Origin: Pelagihabitans sp965238025
Lineage (GTDB): Bacteria > Bacteroidota > Bacteroidia > Flavobacteriales > Flavobacteriaceae
Reading direction: 5' to 3'
Length of the DNA: 64,000 bases
Assembly: GCA_965238025.1 (NCBI GenBank)
Contig: OZ250162.1
Location: 2,170,001 to 2,234,000 of the forward strand
In this document: positions 34,464 to 41,647 of the stretch, one piece after another
Numbering within the stretch: position 1 is the stretch's first letter
Layout of the letters: each line of letters starts with the position of its first letter
Notes under the pieces: model-generated
What the model was told of the DNA's origin: nothing
Database searches by the model: none
Seen by the model: the letters and a program-made list of their open reading frames with translations, nothing else
Position numbers and translations under genes: made by a program

Positions 34464-35144
34464 ATGAAAAGGAAAAATTTGGACAATAAAGATATTGAAC
34501 GACAAATGGAAAGGGGCAGTTTGTTTACCCATTCGGCATTGAGCAAGCAATCGGCGCGAATCAATGAAATCGAGTCCTTTTTGTACGGTGTCATTGATGT
34601 GTTGACACAAAAAGGTCTTGCGCCTCCTGAAGATCTAAAAAATGCAGTGGAAGATGTAAGACAGGAGATGGTCTTGAAGGGTGAAATGTCCAACCCCGGA
34701 CTTTCATTACGCGTAGATGGGGAAGAGGATAGTGAGTTTATCCCCGTCAATTGTAATGAGCGTATGCATATCTGTGAAGCCGTCTGTTGCAAATTGAATT
34801 TTGCACTGAGCGCCGAGGAAGTAGAAGGAGGCAAAGTTCGTTGGGATTTGGGGCAACCTTATATGATCAGGCAAGCCCCCAGCTGTTATTGTACCCATAT
34901 CAACTCAAAAGATAAAAAATGTACAATTTACGGTGATAGACCTTCTGTCTGCAAAAAATATAGCTGCGCAAAAGATACTCGCATCTGGAAGGATTTTGAA
35001 AAAATGGAATTGAATCACGATTGGATAAATGAGAATATTAGAGAAACAAAACCGCGATTTGTGAGAGCTCCTATGTTTACCGATGAACAAATCGCAAATA
35101 CCTATAATCAAACCCCAACAGAGGATAAAGAAAAAAAAGAGTAA
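34464..35144 (+). CDS. YkgJ-family cysteine cluster protein
   Basis: The 226-aa protein has the YkgJ (zinc/iron chelatase-like) cysteine pattern: MHICEAVCCKLNFALS, then APSCYCTHIN, KKCTIYGDRPSVCKKYSCA. These Cys residues probably bind a metal cluster. The N-terminal 85 residues are helical and acidic and may be a partner-binding part. It starts 3 bp after the Lgt-like stop, so the two are clearly co-translated. Known YkgJ relatives have no firm function; linked here to Cys-rich eCIS proteins, it might take part in metal or redox handling (inference). Confidence 0.85.
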   Translation: MKRKNLDNKDIERQMERGSLFTHSALSKQSARINEIESFLYGVIDVLTQKGLAPPEDLKNAVEDVRQEMVLKGEMSNPGLSLRVDGEEDSEFIPVNCNERMHICEAVCCKLNFALSAEEVEGGKVRWDLGQPYMIRQAPSCYCTHINSKDKKCTIYGDRPSVCKKYSCAKDTRIWKDFEKMELNHDWINENIRETKPRFVRAPMFTDEQIANTYNQTPTEDKEKKE

Positions 35145-35428
35145 ACGAGACTAACCAACCTCCCAATGGTTGGCCACAAGATATTTCAATACCGTGCCAC
35201 AATTTATGGCAAGGATTCCCCCTCATATTAAATAGAACTCTATAAGAGATGGCGATTCTATGGTTTAGTTTTAATACTAAACTGGGAAGAACCAGGTTTG
35301 TGATTTGTACTAAACCCTCATTAATAGATAAATAAAAAAGAAAATTAGGAACGGAAATTCTTGACAGATATACTATTTGTAATTGAGCACTTAGTTGACA
35401 ATACGTTGAATAATTAAAATAAGATACC

Positions 35429-36841
35429 ATGGCAACAACAAAAACATTCACACCCAGTAAGGCCCACCAATGGAACAGATTGGTCTGCGATGCCATTCAC
35501 TGCGTCAACTTTCCGCCTACAGTGGCCGCAAGGGCATTGGCGATGGTACATACGGCCATGTATGACGCGTGGACCAATTACAACGACGGGGGCTGCGAAG
35601 TAAGCACTACGACGGGTAGCCGCCTAAAGCGACCCGATAGCGAATGTACTACTGAAAACCGCGAAAGGGCTTATTCCCATGCCGCCTATACTGTGGCACA
35701 GGAACTCTTTTGGTGTTGGTTGGCACCGGAAAAGAAAAGCATGTTCCGCGATTTTATGTGCGACTGCCATTACGATCCTGACGACAAAAACCTGGAACCC
35801 GACAATGCCGCGGGAATCGGCAACCTCTCTGGGCTTTTGGTACTCGAATGCCGCCTTGGGGATGCGGCAAACCAACACGCCACCTTACATGAGGGGAATT
35901 ATTCCGACTTTAGCGGGTATTGCCCTGTCAATCCACCTAGGCCACAGCCAATGAAACATGAAGATCGTTGGCAGCCACAATTGCGGAATCATAGTCCGCA
36001 AGAATTTCTGACGGCACATTGGGGCCTGGTAAAACCCTTCGCCCTAAGTTGGAGTGGACAATATAGGCCAGAGGCTCCTATCCGCTGTGATAAAAGCGAC
36101 TTTAAAAAACAGACGGATGAGGTAATACACTACAGTGCCAATCTTACGGATGAACAAAAAATAATAGCCGAATTCTGGGCGGGAATGCATGAGGACAAAT
36201 TTGTGGATTCCATAAAAGACGATAGCCATCGATGGGCTACCCCCCCGGAACAATGTTGCCGGCAAGCCCGGTATCTTTCCAAAAAATACGGTCATAAGAA
36301 TGCCTATGATATCAAAATGTTCTTCCTGTTGTGCAATGCCCTGCTCGATGCGGGCATAGCCGCTTGGGATTGCAAGGTGTACTATGATTATGTCAGGCCA
36401 ATTTCGGCCATACAGAATAGTTATAGGGGCAAAAGCATTCAAGCTTGGGGCGGTCCCTGCGAAGGTACCCAAGAAATAGAAGGCGAAAATTGGTTGCCCT
36501 ATATTCCTACTCCGCCCTTTGCCGAATATGTATCTGGGCATAGTACGTTCAGTGCCGCTGCCCAAGAGGTCTTATCTGGGTTTTGTGAGAGCGATAACTA
36601 CGGGGAAACCGCAATCATCCCGAAAGGAGGCTCCAGAATAGAGCCCGATTGTACTCCGGCTGAAGAACTGACCTTGACCTGGAAATTGATGAAAGATGCC
36701 GCCGATCAGGCCGGGATTTCCAGATTGTATGGAGGAATCCACTTTAGGGATGGTGATATGGAAGGCCGAAAACTTGGCAATAAGGTAGGATGTGCAGTTT
36801 GGAATAAGACAATGGAATATTTTAATGGGGAACTGGGGTGA
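35429..36841 (+). CDS. Vanadium-dependent haloperoxidase/PAP2-fold enzyme without signal peptide
   Basis: The 470-aa protein carries the full active-site set of vanadium haloperoxidases and acid phosphatases: K-x6-RP (CKVYYDYVRPISA, about residue 316), SGH (YVSGHSTFSAA, about 370) and SR-x5-H (SRLYGGIHFRDGD, about 431). The first motif matches the chloroperoxidase spacing; the usual Pro before SGH is Val. It could oxidise halides with H2O2 or hydrolyse phosphoester or phospholipid groups; sequence alone does not decide. There is no signal peptide or membrane helix, unlike most lipid PAP2 enzymes. Its location among eCIS accessory genes suggests cargo or a particle-linked enzyme, which is inference. 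Confidence 0.85.
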   Translation: MATTKTFTPSKAHQWNRLVCDAIHCVNFPPTVAARALAMVHTAMYDAWTNYNDGGCEVSTTTGSRLKRPDSECTTENRERAYSHAAYTVAQELFWCWLAPEKKSMFRDFMCDCHYDPDDKNLEPDNAAGIGNLSGLLVLECRLGDAANQHATLHEGNYSDFSGYCPVNPPRPQPMKHEDRWQPQLRNHSPQEFLTAHWGLVKPFALSWSGQYRPEAPIRCDKSDFKKQTDEVIHYSANLTDEQKIIAEFWAGMHEDKFVDSIKDDSHRWATPPEQCCRQARYLSKKYGHKNAYDIKMFFLLCNALLDAGIAAWDCKVYYDYVRPISAIQNSYRGKSIQAWGGPCEGTQEIEGENWLPYIPTPPFAEYVSGHSTFSAAAQEVLSGFCESDNYGETAIIPKGGSRIEPDCTPAEELTLTWKLMKDAADQAGISRLYGGIHFRDGDMEGRKLGNKVGCAVWNKTMEYFNGELG

Positions 36842-36894
36842 ATTGCAGTAGGCAGCGGCAGTAGTCGGTAAAAAGTAAATTTAAAACGTGAGGC

Positions 36895-37662
36895 GTGAAA
36901 ACAATTGCAATAGCAAATTTTAAGGGGGGTGTGGGTAAGACGACTACCGCTATCAATCTGGCTGCGGGACTTAAAAACCAAGGAAGCAAAGTGTTGCTGA
37001 TCGATGCCGACCCCCAAGCCAACCTCACCCAATCTTTGGGGCTTACAGGCGAGTTGGACAATGCCATTTATTCTGTATTGCAGAAAGAAGCTATGGGCGA
37101 AAAGACGCGTTTAACAGATGCTCTGGTCCGGGCGTCCGATCTGGATTTAATACCTGCCTCCTTGGATCTGGCCAGCGCAGAATTGGAATTGGCCAGTGTG
37201 TACGGTAGGGAACATATCCTTTCCCAATTGATCGAGCCGTTGGAAGGCTATGATTTTGTGTTTATCGATTGTCCGCCTTCCATGGGAATGATGACCATCA
37301 ACGCCCTCGTGGCAAGCGATTATGTGCTGATACCGTTGCAAGCGGAATTTTTACCGCTAAAAGGGGCACGAAGCTTTTTAAAACACCTGAAGATGATCCG
37401 CAAGCTCAACAAAAACATAGAATTATTAGGATTTGTGCTTACGAAATATGATGACCGGAAAAGGATGAACCGACATATAAAAAGGGAAATCGAAACCGAA
37501 TTTTCATCTGCAAAAGTCTTTAGAACGCCCATAAGGGTGAATATTGCCATGGCCAACGCCCAGGAAAACGGAATGGATATTTTTACCTATGATGCAGCTG
37601 CCAATGGCGCACTGGATTATACGGATTTGACCACCGAGTTTTTAGCTCGAATGAACATATAA
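36895..37662 (+). CDS. ParA-family ATPase (no ParB partner visible)
   Basis: The 255-aa protein has the deviant Walker A (IANFKGGVGKTTTAINLAA), Walker A' (LLIDADPQANLTQSL) and Walker B (FVFIDCPPSMGM) motifs of ParA/Soj/McdA ATPases. The start is a GTG at 36895 (MKTIAIANFKGG); no in-frame ATG would preserve the Walker A. No ParB, MinE or HTH partner gene is adjacent. Orphan ParA proteins often position large cytoplasmic cargo such as carboxysomes or chemoreceptor arrays, so one role here could be spacing or segregating eCIS particles; this is inference. Confidence 0.92.
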   Translation: MKTIAIANFKGGVGKTTTAINLAAGLKNQGSKVLLIDADPQANLTQSLGLTGELDNAIYSVLQKEAMGEKTRLTDALVRASDLDLIPASLDLASAELELASVYGREHILSQLIEPLEGYDFVFIDCPPSMGMMTINALVASDYVLIPLQAEFLPLKGARSFLKHLKMIRKLNKNIELLGFVLTKYDDRKRMNRHIKREIETEFSSAKVFRTPIRVNIAMANAQENGMDIFTYDAAANGALDYTDLTTEFLARMNI

Positions 37663-37712
37663 ATCAAAAAGATTTTACGTGAAAACAGCCAAATACAGAA
37701 TCAAAGAAATAG

Positions 37713-37776
37713 TGTCACATCGAGCACAGTCGAGATGCTTTTGTCTATCCTTTGACTACATTCAGGATGGCAAAAA
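37713..37776. repeat. Degenerate interspersed repeat of the flavobacterial TCGAG...CAGTCGAGATG type
   Basis: The stretch has the arms GTGTCACATCGAGCACAGTC and CTTTGACTACATTCAGGATG, which resemble the two halves of a dispersed intergenic repeat found in many Flavobacteriia. The arms are roughly complementary (about 12 of 21 positions) and could form a hairpin. It sits in the 157-bp gap between the ParA and second DUF4157 genes. Confidence 0.55.
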
Positions 37777-37819
37777 CAAATCGGAGTGTTAAAGTGAATC
37801 ATCATATAAATCGAAAGCA

Positions 37820-39082
37820 ATGAAAAGTATATTCTCTAGTAGACGAAATAAGAGCCCACATAACAATGAGGAAGTGGAAAAACAAGAGATCCCATTTTTT
37901 GGAAAGGAAAACAAGACGCCCTTTTTCCATTCTTCCAATAGTGGTGCGATACAGACCAAGTTGACGGTCGGTCAACCAGGGGACAAATATGAAAAGGAAG
38001 CTGATAATATGGCCGATGCCGTTGTCAATAATTCCTCAAAACCCAATATTCAAAACAAAGAAATCAGCAGTATACAACGGGAATCTCTCGCTACTCCTCT
38101 GGAAGACGAAAAACTGGGAACTGCAGAACAGCGTATAGAGGAAGATAAGTTAATACAGGAAAAACCCGAAATACAAAAAATAGCAGGTGAAGAAGAGGAA
38201 ATGGTAAGTAAAATGGAAGGGGAAGAGGAGGAAGAAACCCTTCAGACAAAAAGTAGCGGAGGCGCAACAACCACAAGCCCGGGCCTTGCACAGCAAATAA
38301 AAAGTAAGTCGGGCAAGGGTAAAACTATGGCGAAAAACACCCGTGCTGAAATGGAAGCCTCCTTTGGAACGGATTTTAGTGTGGTAAACATACATACCGA
38401 TCAAGACGCAATGAAAATGAATAAGGAATTGGGGGCCCAGGCCTTTACTCATGGGCAGGACGTTTATTTTAATTCGGGGAAATACAATCCCGATTCCACG
38501 GAGGGAAAAAGGTTGCTTGCACATGAGTTAACCCATGTGTTACAGCAGAATCGGGACAAGATTGCTCCTAAAATTCAGCGAATGATACCTTGTCCGTCAT
38601 CATTACAGGCCAATGATCCGGTGCCTAGGGGCTTTAAGAGCTATCAAGGGAATTCGAGCTGGTTCCATTGCGGTTATAGGGGAATCTTAGAAGACAGAGT
38701 CCCAAACCCACAAGATCCACAAAACGAATGTTTTTATGATACCTTGGGGCGTTTGGTCGATGAAAATCATGAGAACGCTGGTTGTATGGGGACGCCTAAT
38801 GATTTTGATTCCTCTGCTAGTTGGTGGGACCATACCTTTAATGACAGAGGTGGAATATGGGAGAGGGGTTGGGATGCTTTTTGGTCTTCACGCTTTTCAA
38901 ATGAAGACCGCACTGCTACCGAACAACGAGATGCACAGGAGGCGTGCGTAGTAAGGTTAGGGGGATGTCCTCAATCAAGACCGGCAGGGATTCCTACCGG
39001 AGAGGAAATTGAAGAATATAATGCCAGTTGCAGAAGTGAGAGTGGACATAGAGGGTCGAACGTTACACCTAATTGTGATTGA
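37820..39082 (+). CDS. DUF4157 eCIS cargo/toxin candidate 2 (420 aa)
   Basis: The N-terminal block (PFFHSSNSGAIQTKLTVGQP, then DKYEKEADNMADAVV) is shared with the first cargo candidate. It is followed by an acidic, Glu-rich linker (residues about 110-150) and the DUF4157 domain (MEASFGTDFSVVNIHTDQDA, AQAFTHGQDVYFNSGKY, LLAHELTHVLQQ). The C-terminal 165 residues hold Trp/Cys-rich sequence (ECFYDTLGRLVDENHENAGC, WWDHTFNDRGGIWERGWDAF) with no known toxin match. No signal peptide is seen. No separate immunity gene follows; the next gene is the AAA+ ATPase. Confidence 0.88.
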   Translation: MKSIFSSRRNKSPHNNEEVEKQEIPFFGKENKTPFFHSSNSGAIQTKLTVGQPGDKYEKEADNMADAVVNNSSKPNIQNKEISSIQRESLATPLEDEKLGTAEQRIEEDKLIQEKPEIQKIAGEEEEMVSKMEGEEEEETLQTKSSGGATTTSPGLAQQIKSKSGKGKTMAKNTRAEMEASFGTDFSVVNIHTDQDAMKMNKELGAQAFTHGQDVYFNSGKYNPDSTEGKRLLAHELTHVLQQNRDKIAPKIQRMIPCPSSLQANDPVPRGFKSYQGNSSWFHCGYRGILEDRVPNPQDPQNECFYDTLGRLVDENHENAGCMGTPNDFDSSASWWDHTFNDRGGIWERGWDAFWSSRFSNEDRTATEQRDAQEACVVRLGGCPQSRPAGIPTGEEIEEYNASCRSESGHRGSNVTPNCD

Positions 39083-39145
39083 GAAACTAAATCTTACTAA
39101 TTCGGAAAAATTTGTTATTTAATTTGAAAAATAATATCATTTACA

Positions 39146-40462
39146 ATGACCAATTTACCAGAGTTTAAATATCTAAAATCCTATATCCAATATCGTTTGG
39201 ATAGCCATTTTAGCCCCAAAAGCAAGACAATTGAGCCAAAAATGCCCGTATTGAATAAATGGAGTACTCTTATTCCTGACGAAATCTCAAGGGCCAAGTT
39301 GGGAAAGGAAGAAAAGGTCCTATTGCTGTTGGCTTTATGTCCGCACGTTCAAGGTAACCTGTTGGACCAGGTTATCCAGGACAAATTGGAAGGAAATGGG
39401 GATTTCCCACAATTGGGAGGGGTCCGCGGAAAAAACTTTCGGGGTTTTCTTCCGACAGGGGAAACTGCTTTCTTTCTTTTAGGAGGAGAAGATTTTAAGC
39501 AACGACAAAAAATCCATGGTTTTTTTGACCCGGACCACTTTTTTGGTAAAAACCGTATCCTTTGGTTGGATGAAGCTCCCGAGGGAGAACCTAAAATGAG
39601 CGGCAAAATCACATTGTCACAAGATTATGCAGATTTGCTACTTTTAGGAAAGATTGGGAAGCCACAGTTCAGTATGAAATTTCCTGCGGAATTGATTACC
39701 ACTGAAATGGAGTGGGAAGATTTGGTGCTTAATGAGGAGACCAATACCCAGATTCAAGAATTGCAGACCTGGATCACTCACGGTGATACACTCCTGTACG
39801 ATTGGGGCATGCGTAAAAAACTAAAACCTGGCTATAGGGTATTGTTCCACGGTCCTCCCGGCACCGGAAAAACGTTGACTGCGACCTTATTGGGAAAATA
39901 CACTAGCAAGGATGTCTTTAAAATAGATCTCTCAATGGTAGTTTCTAAGTTTATTGGGGAAACCGAGAAAAATCTAGCCAACCTCCTGTCAAAGGCTGAA
40001 AAGACAGAGAATATCCTATTTTTCGACGAGGCCGATGCACTCTTCGGAAAACGAACCAACGTACGGGATGCCCATGATAAGTATGCCAACCAAGAGGTAT
40101 CTTATTTATTACAGCGAATTGAAAACTACAAGGGGCTTGTCATCTTGGCATCTAACTTAAAAAGCAATATTGATGAAGCTTTTGTAAGGCGCTTTCAGTC
40201 AATCGTACACTTTCCATTACCCAAGGCTGCGGAACGTCAGCTACTTTGGGAAAGTGCATTTCCGCCTAAGGTACGTTTGAGTACAGAATTGAATTTGGGG
40301 CAGATAGCCAGAAAGTATGAACTTTCAGGAGCCGAAATCATGAACATCGTACAGTATGCCTGCCTATGTGCATTAGGGGACAAGAAAAAGACAATTTTCC
40401 CAAAGTACGTTACAGACGGCATCCAGAGGGAATATCAGAAAGGCGGTAGAATCATGAGATGA
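39146..40462 (+). CDS. eCIS AAA+ ATPase (Afp15/Pvc15-like)
   Basis: The 438-aa protein contains an AAA+ module in its C-terminal half: Walker A GPPGTGKT (about residue 236), Walker B ILFFDEADALFG (about 291), a sensor/Arg-finger region (DEAFVRRFQSIVHFPLP) and a lid (LSGAEIMNIVQYACLCALG). The N-terminal 200 residues are helical and match the region before the ATPase in Afp15-like proteins. It probably drives particle assembly or cargo loading in the producer cell. It ends the eCIS cluster and converges with the mscS-like gene. Confidence 0.93.
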   Translation: MTNLPEFKYLKSYIQYRLDSHFSPKSKTIEPKMPVLNKWSTLIPDEISRAKLGKEEKVLLLLALCPHVQGNLLDQVIQDKLEGNGDFPQLGGVRGKNFRGFLPTGETAFFLLGGEDFKQRQKIHGFFDPDHFFGKNRILWLDEAPEGEPKMSGKITLSQDYADLLLLGKIGKPQFSMKFPAELITTEMEWEDLVLNEETNTQIQELQTWITHGDTLLYDWGMRKKLKPGYRVLFHGPPGTGKTLTATLLGKYTSKDVFKIDLSMVVSKFIGETEKNLANLLSKAEKTENILFFDEADALFGKRTNVRDAHDKYANQEVSYLLQRIENYKGLVILASNLKSNIDEAFVRRFQSIVHFPLPKAAERQLLWESAFPPKVRLSTELNLGQIARKYELSGAEIMNIVQYACLCALGDKKKTIFPKYVTDGIQREYQKGGRIMR

Positions 40463-40554
40463 GTACTGTTGCAGGCGAGTTTCTCTTAGTGCGGTTGTCA
40501 ATAGTTACCCTTTCTAATTTATTGAAAGAAAACAAGCCTTTTGGTTTATAAAAA

Positions 40555-41385
40555 CTACTCCCCAATAGCACCCATTTCAACCCCTTCAGAGTACGCCACC
40601 TTAACGTTATTTGAATTGAACGCACTTTTTATGGCTTTGTTGGCCTCAAAGGTCACCTCCCAATAATCATCAGGGGAAACATAGGGACGAACTAATAGTT
40701 GAATACTATGACTGTCAAAGTCCTTGATGCCTATTTCAGGTTCGGGGTCTTTGTGTATTTTAGGTAGTTGAAGCAAGGCATCTATAATTACCTGTTTAAC
40801 TTTTGGAAAACTCTCATCATAGGGCATACTTACCTCAAGCTCCAGACGAATCATCCCTTTTTCGGAGTAATTGGTTACCACAGAATCGGTAATCATAGAA
40901 TTTGGGATAATCAATATTTTATTTCCCGGAGTAAGGACGTCGGTACTGAAAATACCGATTTCCTCAACCCTGCCGAATTTATCATCCAGCTGAATCCAAT
41001 CTCCAATTTTATACGGTTTTAACGTCAGGATCAATATGCCCGAGGCAAAGTTGCCCAAACTTCCCTGTAATGCCATACCAATGGCAAAACCGGCGGCCGC
41101 AAGAATAGCGAACAAGCCCGTAAGGTCGGCCCCAATTACAGATGCAATGGCAAAAAGGACTGCACCTTTTAATATGATGTTGGTGGTTGATTTTATAAAA
41201 GGCGTCAAGGTTTTCGAGAATCCTGACTTTTCTAAGGCCAAACCTACCAAACTCACGAGCTTTTTAACCACTTTGAATCCTATCCAAAGTATTAATCCGG
41301 CCAGAAATATTCTTGGTAAAAAGAAAATTACCTTATCAAGGGCAATTTGAACATACTCATTGATTTTGTCCATTTCCATACCCAA
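40555..41385 (-). CDS. Small-conductance mechanosensitive channel (MscS family)
   Basis: The 276-aa protein has three N-terminal membrane helices (residues about 15-115), the glycine/alanine-rich TM3 pore helix (ILAAAGFAIGMALQGSLGNF) and the cytoplasmic beta domain (KIGDWIQLDDKFGRVEEIGI, ILIIPNSMI). It opens upon membrane tension to release solutes during osmotic downshock. The start may be at the second or third Met (MEMDK / MDK). Convergent with the eCIS ATPase; no functional link to it is suggested. Confidence 0.93.
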   Translation of the reverse strand: MGMEMDKINEYVQIALDKVIFFLPRIFLAGLILWIGFKVVKKLVSLVGLALEKSGFSKTLTPFIKSTTNIILKGAVLFAIASVIGADLTGLFAILAAAGFAIGMALQGSLGNFASGILILTLKPYKIGDWIQLDDKFGRVEEIGIFSTDVLTPGNKILIIPNSMITDSVVTNYSEKGMIRLELEVSMPYDESFPKVKQVIIDALLQLPKIHKDPEPEIGIKDFDSHSIQLLVRPYVSPDDYWEVTFEANKAIKSAFNSNNVKVAYSEGVEMGAIGE

Positions 41386-41519
41386 AAATAAACTATAAAA
41401 TAGGTTACCTACAAATTTTTGTATCGGTTATTACCTAGGTCTTTACCTTATTTTTCTGATACGTTTTAGCGAGGATAATAGCCAAGGTAGATTTCATGCA
41501 TACAGATGTTTTCTTACCA

Positions 41520-41646
41520 ATAAGATAAGTGCTAGTATAAAAAAGATTAATTTTAAAAAAAGCAAATACAAATTCAAATCCTATAAGATAAGTGCTAGTA
41601 TAAAAAAGATTAATTTTAAAAAAAGCAAATACAAATTCAAATCCTA
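41520..41646. repeat. Perfect 63-bp tandem duplication upstream of DnaQ/GIY-YIG gene
   Basis: Two identical 63-bp copies (41521-41583 and 41584-41646) lie back to back, beginning TAAGATAAGTGCTAGTATAA and ending AATTCAAATCCTA. The second copy ends one base before the GTG start at 41648. Identity of the copies implies a recent event, and the leader/promoter of the downstream gene is doubled. An in-frame TAG at 41645-41647 prevents N-terminal extension into the repeat. Confidence 0.95.
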
Positions 41647-41647
41647 G

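Noticed and set aside
35077..35496. 139-aa hydrophobic open frame on the minus strand
   Set aside because: It overlaps the ends of two well-supported + strand genes and shows no known domain; hydrophobic frames arise easily antisense to AT-rich DNA.
7559..40462. Prophage or type VI secretion system instead of eCIS
   Set aside because: No capsid, portal, terminase or integrase genes and no TssJ/L/M or ClpV genes; DUF4255, DUF5908, CIS tape measure and Afp15-like ATPase point to eCIS.
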